64,000 nt of DNA from Saccharothrix luteola (GTDB taxonomy: Bacteria; Actinomycetota; Actinomycetes; Mycobacteriales; Pseudonocardiaceae). The notes under the pieces were generated by a model. The model was not told where the DNA came from, made no database searches, and saw only the letters and a list, made by a program, of their open reading frames with translations. The stretch lies in the NCBI RefSeq assembly GCF_020859565.1, contig NZ_JAJHUO010000018.1:124001-188000 (forward strand). Direction: 5' to 3'. The translations under genes were made by a program, and so were the position numbers. Below, piece after piece: positions 21,373 to 30,335 of this stretch. Numbering within the stretch: position 1 is the stretch's first letter; each line of letters starts with the position of its first letter.

Positions 21373-23169
21373 TCAGCGGCCGACGGCGTAGCCCTGCGCG
21401 CCGCGCGGGTTGGCAGCCGCACGCAGCAGGCCGTCGCGCGAATCCCGGGCCACGGCCGACATCCGGCCCAGCGTCCACGGGCCGGCGTCGAGCACCGCGT
21501 GACCGCGTTCGCGCAGCTCCGACATCGCGCCCTCGCCGATCCGCGACTCGACCACGACCTCGCCGGGCGTCCACGACCGCGGGTAGAACGAGCTCGGGAA
21601 CGCGTTGGTGTGCCACATCGGCGAGTCGATGGCCTCCTGGAGGTTCATCCCGCCCGCAGTGTGCGCGAGCCAGAACCCCAGCTGCCACTGGTCCTGCTGG
21701 TCGCCGCCGGGGGTGCCGAAGGCCATCGCGGGCAGGCCGTCGCGCAGGGCCAGGCTCGGGGAGAGGGTGATCCGCGGGCGCTTGCCGGGCGCCAGGGAGT
21801 TCGGCAGGCCCTCGTCCAGCCAGAACATCTGCGCCCGGGTGCCGAGGCAGAACCCGAGCGACGGGATGGTCGGCGAGGACTGCAACCACCCGCCGGACGG
21901 GGTGGCCGACACGATGTTCCCCCAGCGGTCGACCACGTCCACGTGGACCGTGTCGCCCTTGACCGTGCCCACGCTCGACACCGTGGGTTCGCCGATCGCG
22001 CCGCCGCCGTCCGGTCCGGTCACGACGCGCGGGCCACGCGCAACGTGCCCGGGAAGACGTGCCTCGAGCCGACCAGGGGAACCGGGTCGCAGGTCGAGTG
22101 ACGCGTGATCGGCGACGAGCTGCCGGCGCTGGTGCGCGTACTCCCTCGACAGCAGGACGTCCAGCGGCACGTCGCCGCTGTCCCCGTACCAGGCCTCGCG
22201 ATCGGCGAACGCCAGCTTCGCGCACTCCACCGCCAGGTGCACGGTCTCCGCCGACGGCACGCCGTCCACATAGGACAACCGGTCCGCGAAGCCCTCCAGC
22301 AGCAGCAACTGCTGCAACAGCACGGGCCCCTGGGTCCACGCCCCCGGCTTCACCACGCTCCACGAGCCGAAGTCCACCGACACGGGGTCCTCGTACGACG
22401 CCTCCCACGACGCCATGTCCTCGCCGGTCAGCACGCCGGCGTGGTCGGCGCCCGAGTCGTCGCGGTGCGCGATGCGGAAGAACTCGTCCACCTGCGCGGC
22501 CACGAACCCCTGCGACCACGCCCGCCGCGCCGCCTCGAGCTGTGCCTCCCGGTCCGACCCGGCGGCCTCGGCGGCGGCCAGCAGCCACTCCCACGTGTCC
22601 GCGAGCTTGGTGTTGCGGAACCGCGCGCCGGCCTGCGGCGGCTTGCCGCCGGGCAGCCACAGCGCCGCCGACGACGTCCAGTGGTCCCGGAACAGGTCGG
22701 AGACCGTCGAGATGGTGGACGCCGCCCGTTCCAGCAGCGGGAACCCGTCCCGCGCGTACCCGATCGCGTACCCCAGCACGTCGCGCAGCGACTTGGTCCC
22801 GTAGTCGCGCAGCAGCGTCAGCCAGCCGTCCCACGCGCCCGGCACGGTGGCCGCGAGCAGCCCGCTGCCCGGCACGAGGTCCAGGCCCAGGCCCGCGTAG
22901 TGCGGGATCGTCGCACCGGCCGGCGCCACGCCCTGGCCGCACAGCACGCGCGGCGAGGTCTCGCCGGCGGCGGCGAACACCACGGGCACCTCGCCGCCGG
23001 GACCGTTGAGGTGCGGTTCCACCACTTGCAGCACGAAGCCGACCGCGACGGCCGCGTCGAAGGCGTTGCCGCCGTCCTCCAGGACGGCCATGCCCGCGCC
23101 GGAGGCGAGCCAGTGCGTGGACGCGACCATTCCGTGCGTGCCGACGAGTTCAGGACGCGTGGTGAACAT
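21373..23169 (-). CDS. Gamma-glutamyltransferase-like Ntn hydrolase without signal peptide
   Basis: This 598-residue protein spans the whole GGT family: HGMVASTHWLASGAGMAVLE, then DGGNAFDAAVAVGFVLQVVE at the N-terminus, and GGDQQDQWQLGFWLAHTAGG near the end. The self-cleaving nucleophile Thr should be the Thr in KGDTVHVDVVDRWGNIVSAT, followed by SGGWLQSSPTIPSLGFCLG. Secreted GGTs begin with a signal peptide; this one starts directly with the enzyme fold, so it is probably cytoplasmic. The substrate may be a gamma-glutamyl compound or another amide. It is monocistronic. Start ATG 23169 fits the family start. Confidence 0.9.
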   Translation of the reverse strand: MFTTRPELVGTHGMVASTHWLASGAGMAVLEDGGNAFDAAVAVGFVLQVVEPHLNGPGGEVPVVFAAAGETSPRVLCGQGVAPAGATIPHYAGLGLDLVPGSGLLAATVPGAWDGWLTLLRDYGTKSLRDVLGYAIGYARDGFPLLERAASTISTVSDLFRDHWTSSAALWLPGGKPPQAGARFRNTKLADTWEWLLAAAEAAGSDREAQLEAARRAWSQGFVAAQVDEFFRIAHRDDSGADHAGVLTGEDMASWEASYEDPVSVDFGSWSVVKPGAWTQGPVLLQQLLLLEGFADRLSYVDGVPSAETVHLAVECAKLAFADREAWYGDSGDVPLDVLLSREYAHQRRQLVADHASLDLRPGSPGRLEARLPGHVARGPRVVTGPDGGGAIGEPTVSSVGTVKGDTVHVDVVDRWGNIVSATPSGGWLQSSPTIPSLGFCLGTRAQMFWLDEGLPNSLAPGKRPRITLSPSLALRDGLPAMAFGTPGGDQQDQWQLGFWLAHTAGGMNLQEAIDSPMWHTNAFPSSFYPRSWTPGEVVVESRIGEGAMSELRERGHAVLDAGPWTLGRMSAVARDSRDGLLRAAANPRGAQGYAVGR

Positions 23170-23254
23170 TTCGACAACCTACGTCGGCTCACCGCATTTT
23201 GTTACCCCTGCTAACGAGACCGTGTCCTGAAGATCAGCTGAACCCGAACCACGC

Positions 23255-24553
23255 TCACATCGCCTGGTCGGGCACCCGCAGCTCACGCCCCAGCCCGTGC
23301 AGCACGAGCCCCGCCCGCGCCAACGCATCAGGGTCGAGGTGGTTGCGCGTGTCGAGCACGGTCGAACCGGACATCACCGACGCCACCAGCGCCCAGTCCA
23401 GCGCGCGGAACTCCGGCCACTCGGTCAGCAGCACGACCGCGTCGGCGTCGCGCACCGCCGCGTACGGCGAGTCGACCACGGTCATCCCCACCAAGGGCCG
23501 GCTGATCTCCGGGTCGTGCGCGACCAGCTCCGCGCCCTCGAACGCGAGCAGCTCGGCCACCGCCAGCGCGGGCGAGTCGCGCAGGTCGTTGGTGCCCGCC
23601 TTGAACGCCAGCCCCAGCACGCCGATGCGCGCGCCGGCCAGCGGCCCGATGGCGCCGCGCAGCTTCTCCACCACCCGCCGCTGCTGCCGCGCGTTCGTCT
23701 CGATGGTGGCCTGGACCAGCGAGAAGTCGACGCCGACGGCATCGGCGATGCGCACCATGGCGTGCGTGTCCTTGGGCAGGCACGAGCCGCCCCAGCCGGG
23801 GCCCGGCTTGAGGAACGACTGGCCGATGCGCTTGTCGTAGCCCATGCCCTCGGTGACGGAGGTGACGTCCGCGCCGACGAGCTCGCACAGCTCGGCGACC
23901 GCGTTGACGTAGGACAGCTTCATCGCCAGGAAGCAGTTGGCCGCGTACTTGACCATCTCGGCGCTGGCCGCGTCCATGAGCACGGTGGGCGCGCCGAGCC
24001 TGGTGAACAGCGCGCCGACGCGTTCGGCGGCCTGCGGCGAGTCCGAGCCGACCACGATCCGGTCGGGGTGCAGGAAGTCGCGCACGGCACTGCCCTCGCG
24101 CAGGAACTCCGGGTTGGAGACGACGGCGACGTCCTCCCGCCCGAGCAGGGCCGCGACCCTGGTCGACGTGCCGACCGGAACGGTGGACTTGCACACCACG
24201 ACCGCGCCGTACGGCAGGACGTCGCGGATCTCCCGGGCCACCGCCTCGACCGCGCCGAGGTCGGCCGCGCCGCCCGCGCCCATGGGCGTCGGCAGGCACA
24301 GGAACACCACCTCGGCGTCACCGACGGCGTGCCGCGCGCCCTCCACGAACGCGAGCCGTCCGGCCGACTGGCCCGCCGCGACCAGGTCGGCGAGGTCCGG
24401 TTCGAGGATGTCGACCTGCCCGGCGCGCAGCCGCGCCACCTTGAGCGCGTCCACGTCGGCGCACACGACCCGATGCCCGAGGGAGGCGAGGCACGCCCCC
24501 GTCGTCAGGCCCACGTAACCCGTTCCCACGACCGCGATCCGCCGGACGAACAT
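23255..24553 (-). CDS. ugd: UDP-glucose 6-dehydrogenase
   Basis: This 432-residue enzyme oxidises UDP-glucose to UDP-glucuronate with two NAD+. The N-terminal Rossmann motif is RRIAVVGTGYVGLTTGACLA. The catalytic Cys is in PGPGWGGSCLPKDTHAM, with the conserved Lys in SAEMVKYAANCFLAMKLSYV; the C-terminal UDP-binding domain follows (GLAFKAGTNDLRDSPAL). ATG 24553 (MFVRRIAVVG) is chosen because the fold begins there, although the frame extends upstream. It is monocistronic. Its product could feed surface-glycan synthesis, including the operon at 6.8-16.3 kb, but there is no direct link. Confidence 0.95.
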   Translation of the reverse strand: MFVRRIAVVGTGYVGLTTGACLASLGHRVVCADVDALKVARLRAGQVDILEPDLADLVAAGQSAGRLAFVEGARHAVGDAEVVFLCLPTPMGAGGAADLGAVEAVAREIRDVLPYGAVVVCKSTVPVGTSTRVAALLGREDVAVVSNPEFLREGSAVRDFLHPDRIVVGSDSPQAAERVGALFTRLGAPTVLMDAASAEMVKYAANCFLAMKLSYVNAVAELCELVGADVTSVTEGMGYDKRIGQSFLKPGPGWGGSCLPKDTHAMVRIADAVGVDFSLVQATIETNARQQRRVVEKLRGAIGPLAGARIGVLGLAFKAGTNDLRDSPALAVAELLAFEGAELVAHDPEISRPLVGMTVVDSPYAAVRDADAVVLLTEWPEFRALDWALVASVMSGSTVLDTRNHLDPDALARAGLVLHGLGRELRVPDQAM

Positions 24554-24671
24554 GGGTATGACGGTGGCACCCGAAGTTGACCGTGGGTCAAACACCAGGC
24601 GTATGCGGAGAGTGAGCTGGGTAGTCCGTTGTCTGAAGCATGCGCAGCAGTCGCTGCGCTCCTCTCAGACA

Positions 24672-24693
24672 GCCGACGCCTCACGGCGTCGGC
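24672..24693. repeat. Perfect hairpin at the edge of the tnpB remnant
   Basis: GCCGACGCC (24672-24680) and GGCGTCGGC (24685-24693) pair around TCAC. IS200/IS605 elements have subterminal hairpins and tnpB 3' ends make a structured guide RNA, so this may be a surviving end of the element. Confidence 0.45.
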
Positions 24694-25200
24694 GTTGATC
24701 CACGCCGTGTGAACGCGGACCTTCCCGTGGCGATACCCGTTGCCCGCGTGGCGCTGCGCAGCTGTCGTCGAGCCGCCTCGAGGTACTTCGGATTGGCGAT
24801 GACCTCACCGGTCGACAACACCGCGAGCGAGGTGACACCGAGATCGACACCGACCGCTGAAGACGATCGGGCCCGCCCCGGGTCCGCGCGGTCGACCTCG
24901 ACGGAGAACGAGCAGAACCAGCGCTCACCCTGACGGGTGACCGTGGCTGAGCGGATACGAGCGGTGCCGGCCTCGACCCGCCGGGCCGGTTCCCGGGTCG
25001 ACTCGTGCGTGCGCACCACACCGATGCGAGGTAGCCGCACATGCCGCCGGTCACCGTCGACCAGACCGAGTGGGTTGCAGGGCGAACCGACAGGCCTGGA
25101 TCAGGCGCATCGCCGGACACCTCCTCGACCGGATCCCGGTCGTGAGGCAACTGTCGAACGCCCGTTCGACGTCGGCAAGATCACTTTCGCATGAAGGATC
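24690..25200 (-). pseudogene. Remnant of an IS605-family tnpB
   Basis: Two reading frames carry successive parts of a TnpB-like protein. The upstream piece reads DLADVERAFDSCLTTG. After a frame change the downstream piece (24681-25040) gives VRLPRIGVVRTHESTREPAR, then RIRSATVTRQGERWFCSFSV and SSAVGVDLGVTSLAVLSTGE. The last block holds the RuvC-like GVDLG with its first catalytic Asp. The N-terminal third and the C-terminal RuvC and zinc-finger parts are missing, so the gene is dead. It lies between ugd and the short-chain dehydrogenase, and no tnpA or intact IS end was found. Confidence 0.75.
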
Positions 25201-25285
25201 CGAACGGTGGGTAATCCCCCAGGCGTACCGAGAAACACTCTCGCGGCGGACGCGGTTTCGCCTGGCCGAAGGCAAGGTCGTAGGT

Positions 25286-25396
25286 ATGGAACTCGTCCTC
25301 TTCTCCCTGCTCTTCGTGGGGTTGGCGGTGCTGGCGGCCGTGCCGTTGGTCGCATTGCTCCACTTCTCCGAGCGCCGGGGGCTGAACGACCGTTAA
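25286..25396 (+). CDS. Possible 36-residue membrane protein
   Basis: ATG 25286 encodes MELVLFSLLFVGLAVLAAVP, then LVALLHFSERRGLNDR: one strong membrane helix and a basic end. An AAGG lies about 12 bases upstream. It ends 28 bases before the dehydrogenase start and could be co-transcribed with it. Short length makes the call uncertain. Confidence 0.45.
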   Translation: MELVLFSLLFVGLAVLAAVPLVALLHFSERRGLNDR

Positions 25397-25424
25397 CCTC
25401 CTGGTCCGGAAAACAGGAGGATGT

Positions 25425-26177
25425 ATGGAGATCTCGGGTACCGCGGCGATCGTCACCGGCGGCGCGTCCGGGCTTGGCCTCGCGACCGCACGGGCGTTGG
25501 CGGCACGTGGTGCGGCGGTGTTCGCGCTGGACCTCTCTACCGACGGCGCCCCTGACGTCGAGGGCGTCACCTACCTGGCGGCGGACGTGACCTCGGAGGA
25601 GGACGTCCAGGCCGCCGTCGACACGGCCGCCGGCTCCGGCTCGCCGCTGCGGGTCGTGGTGAACTGCGCGGGCATCGGCCCGTCGACGCGGACGGTCGGC
25701 AAGTCCGGCCCCCACCCGCTCGACCTGTACCGGAAGGTCATCGACGTCAACCTGGTCGGCACGTTCAACGTGCTGCGGCTGGCGGCGGCGGCGATGGGCA
25801 AGACCGAGCCGCTGGAGCACGGCCAGCGGGGCGTGGTGATCAACACGGCGTCGATCGCGGCGTTCGACGGGCAGATCGGGCAGGTGGCGTACGCGGCGTC
25901 GAAGGCCGCCGTGGTCGGGATGACGCTGCCCGCCGCGCGCGACCTGTCGTCGGTGGGCGTGCGGGTGATGACGATCGCGCCGGGCATCGTGGACACGCCG
26001 ATGCTGGCGACCGTGTCGGACGAGTTCCGGGCGGGCCTGGCGGCGGGCGTGCCGTTCCCGAAGCGGCTGGCGCTGCCGGAGGAGTACGCGCAGCTGGCCG
26101 TGTCGATCGTCGAGCACGACTACCTGAACGGCGAGGTCATCCGCATGGACGGCGCACTGCGGATGGCACCGCGGTGA
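25425..26177 (+). CDS. Short-chain dehydrogenase, 3-hydroxyacyl-CoA dehydrogenase type
   Basis: This 250-residue SDR has NAD-binding TGGASGLG near residue 11, VVNCAGIG, the active-site Ser in NTASIAAFDG and the YAASK Tyr-Lys pair. The arrangement TGGASGLGLATARALAARGA with IAPGIVDTPMLATVSDEFRA is typical of type II 3-hydroxyacyl-CoA dehydrogenases (HSD10-like), which use NAD+ in fatty-acid or branched-chain acyl-CoA breakdown. CAGGAGG precedes ATG 25425. It is probably monocistronic, with a terminator 60 bases after the stop. Substrate assignment is by similarity pattern only. Confidence 0.9.
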   Translation: MEISGTAAIVTGGASGLGLATARALAARGAAVFALDLSTDGAPDVEGVTYLAADVTSEEDVQAAVDTAAGSGSPLRVVVNCAGIGPSTRTVGKSGPHPLDLYRKVIDVNLVGTFNVLRLAAAAMGKTEPLEHGQRGVVINTASIAAFDGQIGQVAYAASKAAVVGMTLPAARDLSSVGVRVMTIAPGIVDTPMLATVSDEFRAGLAAGVPFPKRLALPEEYAQLAVSIVEHDYLNGEVIRMDGALRMAPR

Positions 26178-26236
26178 CATGGCCGCTGCTCCGCAGACGG
26201 CGGCTCGGTCGCCCGGAAGTCGGCCGCTCGCGCCTG

Positions 26237-26273
26237 ATTTCCCGACGATCGAAAAGCGTGATCGCCGGGAAAT
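26237..26273. terminator. Long hairpin between convergent SDR and nuclease genes
   Basis: ATTTCCCGACGATC (26237-26250) pairs with GATCGCCGGGAAAT (26260-26273) at 13 of 14 positions. The A/T-rich ends make it work for both strands. Confidence 0.75.
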
Positions 26274-26348
26274 GAGTCACGAACGATCGACGCGACCTCG
26301 CGTGGTGGTCCGGTAGGGCGACGCCGGAGGCGGCGCGATCCAACACAG

Positions 26349-27983
26349 TCAGAGATCGCCCGCGAACGGCAGGTCGTCCATGGCGTCCGACGTCATCCAC
26401 AGCCTCAGGGTGTGGGTGGCGCGGACGTCGTCCTCGTTGTACTCCAGCAGCCGGCGGCGCTGGGCGGGGTCCGGCGGCCGGCCGTCCATGCCGACGGCGT
26501 CGCGGTACCAGCGCATCGAGTTCTCGCCGCCCGCCTCCGGGTCGCGCCAGCGGAAGCCGGCGACCGGCGCGATGGTCTTCAGGCCCTTGCCGTGCGCGCA
26601 CAGGAACTGGTCCTGCACGATGCCGAACAGGTCGACCCACGAGTCGGACGTGATGAACTCCCGCACCTGCGCCACGGTGGGGATGCCGGGCTGCCCCTTG
26701 AACCGCTCGGCCGACCCGAGCAGCCAGCGGTTCTCCGCGAGCTCGTTGTAGCAGTAGGCCTTGAACGACAGGCCACGTGCGCGGGCGCGCAGCCGCACGC
26801 CCGTCAACCAGCCCCAGAACTCGGCGAACGACCGGGCCTCGTCCGCGCACGGCAGCGGGTCCCAGGTGGCGAACGCGCGGTAGCCGTGCTCCTCGCCGAC
26901 GTCCTGCCCGGACAGCCAGCAGCCCCACATGTACGCGCCGAGGTCGCCGAAGCTCTCCATGTCCACGTCGACCTCGACGTCGGCGCGCGGCACCTCCATC
27001 CGGGACACGCGGCGCACCACGGTGAGGTCGCGCAGCCAGGCGCGGGCGAGGATCACCGCGTCCGAGTACAGCATCCCGACCAGGGGGACGACCTGCTCGT
27101 CCGGGTCGAGCGCGGCCAGCTCGTCGACCGTGTGGACGCCGACCTTGCGCAGCGCCACGGCGTCCTCGCCGCGCACCACGAGGCTGACGTCGCGCGCGGT
27201 CTTCAGGTCGGTCTCGCACACCGGCCACCACGGGCAGCTGCGGCACTCCACGATCCGGGTCGGGCGGGCCTGCGGGTCGGCGCCGGTGGCGGCGGCGGAC
27301 GCCACGGCCAGCCGGTCGGCGAACCGGGTGTCGTACTCGGCGAGGGCGTTCTTGCCGCCGGGCCACGTCGGCGCTTCCAGGTCGTGCCACACGACGACGT
27401 CGGCGTCCATGCCGATCACGCCGCCGGTCGCCCGGCCCCGCGCGGCGAAGCCGGACGCCTGGAGCTGCCGCTGCGCGTGCGCCAGCCGGAGCTGGTCGCG
27501 CGGCTGGGGCCGGACCTTGCGCAGCGGGTCGACCCGCGCGCCGCCCGGCAGCGGGTGCGACAGGGGTGACGTGCGCGCGCCCTGACCCGGGTCGCTGACC
27601 TTGTGGCGGACCACGAGCACCGGCACGTACCCGGTCGTCTCCTTGACCAGCAGGTCGATGCCGCCGCGCCGACCGCCCAGCGGGTCGCGGGGCAGCGCCG
27701 CGCCCCAGATGTACGGCACACCGGCCTGCATCGCGGCGGCGGTGACGCGCTCGCGGTCGGCCGACGGCACGTCCTGCGGAATTTCCATCAGGTCGGACCC
27801 GACGACCCGGCCCAGCGCGGTCGCGACCGCGCGCCGGTGGTCGTTCGCGTCGGCCTTGCGCTGCTGCCCGGTCGGGTCCGGCGGCAGTTTGGGCACGTCA
27901 CGCATGGTCGGATCGTGTTCGAGGTGCACCCGCCGCCGGCAACGAGTGACCACGCCGGCGTCGAGCTGCACCTGGGAAGTCAC
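26349..27983 (-). CDS. TM0106-family RecB-like nuclease with RNase H-like C-terminus
   Basis: This 544-residue protein fits the TM0106 RecB-like putative nuclease family. The N-terminal PD-(D/E)XK-like part has GGRRGGIDLLVKE and VPVLVVRHKV. A Cys cluster RIVECRSCPWWPVCETDLK resembles the iron-sulfur or zinc motif of RecB-type enzymes. The C-terminal domain is an RNase H-like exonuclease fold with VDVDMESFGDLGAYMWGCWL and the closing acidic motif EYNEDDVRATHTLRLWM. The family's function is unproven; DNA repair or RNA processing is possible. It starts at GTG 27983 (TSQVQLDAGVVTRCRRRVHL, typical). It is a single gene, divergent from the DUF6474 gene. Confidence 0.9.
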   Translation of the reverse strand: MTSQVQLDAGVVTRCRRRVHLEHDPTMRDVPKLPPDPTGQQRKADANDHRRAVATALGRVVGSDLMEIPQDVPSADRERVTAAAMQAGVPYIWGAALPRDPLGGRRGGIDLLVKETTGYVPVLVVRHKVSDPGQGARTSPLSHPLPGGARVDPLRKVRPQPRDQLRLAHAQRQLQASGFAARGRATGGVIGMDADVVVWHDLEAPTWPGGKNALAEYDTRFADRLAVASAAATGADPQARPTRIVECRSCPWWPVCETDLKTARDVSLVVRGEDAVALRKVGVHTVDELAALDPDEQVVPLVGMLYSDAVILARAWLRDLTVVRRVSRMEVPRADVEVDVDMESFGDLGAYMWGCWLSGQDVGEEHGYRAFATWDPLPCADEARSFAEFWGWLTGVRLRARARGLSFKAYCYNELAENRWLLGSAERFKGQPGIPTVAQVREFITSDSWVDLFGIVQDQFLCAHGKGLKTIAPVAGFRWRDPEAGGENSMRWYRDAVGMDGRPPDPAQRRRLLEYNEDDVRATHTLRLWMTSDAMDDLPFAGDL

Positions 27984-28088
27984 CGGTGCAGCGTATGACG
28001 CCGGGTGCGCTGTTGTACCGGCAACCTCGCGGAGTCGAGTCGATCTTTTGCCGGAACGGCTCTAGGGTCAGGCACAGGAGGTGCGGCC

Positions 28089-28580
28089 ATGGCGCGCGAG
28101 AAGGGCAAGGGGTTCACCCCGGGCCGGGTGAAGAACCTCGTCGGCGTGGCCAAGGTGCTGGCGCCGACGTTGATCCCGGTGATGGCGCCGGTCGCGGCCC
28201 GCGCCGCGGCGCTGCTGAGCGACCGCTACGACCACTACCGGGCCGGACGGCTCGGCGTGCCGGTCGACCAGCTGACCAGGTACTCGGGCAAGGGCGCGCG
28301 CCTGCACGCCCGGATCGCCGGGTTCGCCGACGCGCTGGCCCAGCTCCGCGACACCGAACCGACCTACGTCCAGGACACCGAGAAGCGCCTGGCGCAGCTG
28401 CTGGCCGCGGTGCGGGCGTCCGAGCGGATGCCCGCACCGCTGAGCGGCGGGGCGCGGGGGGGGGGGGGGGGGGGGGGCCCCGCGGGGCCCCCCCCCCCGC
28501 GGCGCAGGGCGGCGCACCGCGCGGTCTCGGTCGACCTCGACGCGATGGAAGCCGACCTGCTCAAACGCCTCGGCGTGTGA
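28089..28580 (+). CDS. DUF6474-like protein interrupted by a poly-G/poly-C tract
   Basis: This 163-residue protein starts at ATG 28089 after ACAGGAGG. Basic N-terminus MAREKGKGFTPGRVKNLVGV is followed by a hydrophobic helix (AKVLAPTLIPVMAPVAARAA), then DRYDHYRAGRLGVPVDQL and a helical region. The end AVSVDLDAMEADLLKRLGV is typical of DUF6474 proteins of actinomycetes, whose function is unknown. Between them, codons give seven Gly and four Pro from a 22-base G run and an 11-base C run, which looks like an assembly artefact or slippage hot spot. The frame is kept, but the true residue count here is doubtful. Its end overlaps the convergent transporter gene by 20 bases. Confidence 0.82.
   Translation: MAREKGKGFTPGRVKNLVGVAKVLAPTLIPVMAPVAARAAALLSDRYDHYRAGRLGVPVDQLTRYSGKGARLHARIAGFADALAQLRDTEPTYVQDTEKRLAQLLAAVRASERMPAPLSGGARGGGGGGGPAGPPPPRRRAAHRAVSVDLDAMEADLLKRLGV
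28456..28498. repeat. Homopolymer G22 / C11 tract
   Basis: Twenty-two consecutive G (28456-28477) are followed by CCCC, GCGGGG and eleven C (28488-28498). No other run of this kind occurs in the window. It could fold back or form a quadruplex, but misassembly is the simplest explanation. Confidence 0.9.
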
Positions 28581-30243
28581 GTTCCTCCACGGTCCGGTAG
28601 GCGGTCTCCTCCGGGTCGGGGTCTGCCGGGTCGAAGTGCGCGGTGACCTCCTCCATCACCTCGGCGACCCGTTCCTCGCGCCGGATCAGCGGGTCGCTGC
28701 GCAGGTCACGGGCCAGCGACGCGCACAGTCCCACCATGACGACCATGAACGGCAGCGCGGCGATGATCGTGAGGTTCTGCAGGCCGGTCAGCGCGCTCGT
28801 CCCGCCGATCAGGAGCATCACCGCCGCGACCAGACCGGTGAGCACGCCCCAGAACACCACCACGGGCTTCGACGGCCGGATCGAGCCGCGCTGCGACAGC
28901 GTGCCCATCACCACGGACGCGGCGTCCGCGCCGGACACGAAGAAGATCGCCACCAGCAGCATCACCACCACCCCGGCGACGGAGGCCAGCGGGAACTGGT
29001 CGAGCAGCCCGAACAGCTGGCCCTCCGGGGAGGCCGTGCCCGCGAGGTCCGTGCCGGACCGCTGCACGAAGATCGCCGTGCCGCCGAACACGCAGAACCA
29101 CCCCAGGCTCACCAGGCTGGGCACGCCGATCACGCCGGCCACGAACTGCCGGATCGTGCGACCGCGGCTGATGCGGGCGATGAACATGCCGACGAACGGC
29201 GTCCACGAGATCCACCACGCCCAGTAGAAGATCGTCCAGCCGGACAGCCACGTCTCGGTGGCGTCGCCGCCGGACGCGGCGGTGCGGCCCGCCATGTCGG
29301 CCAGGTCGCGGAAGTAGTCGCCGATCGCGGTGGGCACGAGGTTCAGCACGAACACCGTCGGCCCGACCACGAACACGAACGCGGCCAGCACCACGGCCAG
29401 CACCATGTTGATGTTCGACAGCCACTGGATGCCCTTGGCCACGCCGGACACGGCCGACGCGACGAACGCCATGGTCAGCACGGCGATGACGCCGACCACG
29501 ATGCCGTTGCCGACCTCGCCGAGCCAGCCCGCGACCTGCAACCCGCTGCCGATCTGGAGCGCGCCGAGGCCGAGCGAGGTGGCCGAGCCGAAGAGGGTGG
29601 CGAAGATCGCCAGCACGTCGATCGCGCGACCGGCGGGCCCCTCGGCGCGCCGCCTGCCCAGCAGCGGGGCGAACGCCGCGCTGATCAGCTGGCTGCGACC
29701 GCGGCGGAAGCTGCCGTAGGCGATGGCCAGGCCGACGACGGCGTAGATCGCCCACGGGTGCAGCGTCCAGTGGAACAGCGTGGTGGCCATCGCGGTCTGC
29801 AACGCCTGGTCGGAGGCGCCCTCGACGGTGCCGGGCGGCGGCTTCACGAAGTGCGACAGCGGCTCGTTCACGCCGTAGAACATCAGCCCGATGCCCATGC
29901 CCGCGCTGAACATCATCGCGACCCACGAGATCGTGCGGAACTCCGGGGGCTCGTCGTCGCGGCCGAGCGGGATGCGGCCGTAGCGGCTCACCGCGAGCCA
30001 CAGGGCGAACAGCACGAAGCCCGACGCGCTGAGCACGAACGCCCAGCCCAGGTTGCCGATGACCCAGTTCAGGGCCGTTCCCGACGCCGTGGCCAACGAT
30101 GCCGTGCCGAGGATGCCCCACGCGACGAACCCGAGGGTGACAACTGCGGCGACACCGAACACCACGCGGTCCGTCCGCCCTGGTCGATCCACCTTCGGAT
30201 CACCGGGCAGCGGCTCTTTGACAGGTTTGCTCTCGGTCGTCAC
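28561..30243 (-). CDS. BCCT-family betaine/carnitine/choline transporter
   Basis: This 560-residue protein has about twelve membrane helices. BCCT signatures are FSAGMGIGLMFYGVNEPLSH and FYWAWWISWTPFVGMFIARI with the Trp residues that line the trimethylammonium site. The family imports glycine betaine, choline or carnitine with Na+ or H+, often for osmoprotection. The charged ends are short: TTESKPVKEPLPGDPKVDRP at the N-terminus and an acidic C-terminal tail with ETAYRTVEELTRRGV. Start GTG 30243. It is divergent from the copper gene group. Substrate cannot be fixed from sequence. Confidence 0.94.
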   Translation of the reverse strand: MTTESKPVKEPLPGDPKVDRPGRTDRVVFGVAAVVTLGFVAWGILGTASLATASGTALNWVIGNLGWAFVLSASGFVLFALWLAVSRYGRIPLGRDDEPPEFRTISWVAMMFSAGMGIGLMFYGVNEPLSHFVKPPPGTVEGASDQALQTAMATTLFHWTLHPWAIYAVVGLAIAYGSFRRGRSQLISAAFAPLLGRRRAEGPAGRAIDVLAIFATLFGSATSLGLGALQIGSGLQVAGWLGEVGNGIVVGVIAVLTMAFVASAVSGVAKGIQWLSNINMVLAVVLAAFVFVVGPTVFVLNLVPTAIGDYFRDLADMAGRTAASGGDATETWLSGWTIFYWAWWISWTPFVGMFIARISRGRTIRQFVAGVIGVPSLVSLGWFCVFGGTAIFVQRSGTDLAGTASPEGQLFGLLDQFPLASVAGVVVMLLVAIFFVSGADAASVVMGTLSQRGSIRPSKPVVVFWGVLTGLVAAVMLLIGGTSALTGLQNLTIIAALPFMVVMVGLCASLARDLRSDPLIRREERVAEVMEEVTAHFDPADPDPEETAYRTVEELTRRGV

Positions 30244-30335
30244 GGGTAACCACTACCCCCGAACGGAGTAGTGCAAACCCACGCCGACCCGTGGGGGCTG
30301 ACGCCGGGGCGCCGCGACCTCCTACTCTCTGGGGT

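Noticed and set aside
26349..28580. TM0106-type nuclease plus DUF6474 gene as a phage-defence pair
   Set aside because: They are divergent and both occur as solitary, widely conserved actinobacterial genes; no defence hallmark nearby.
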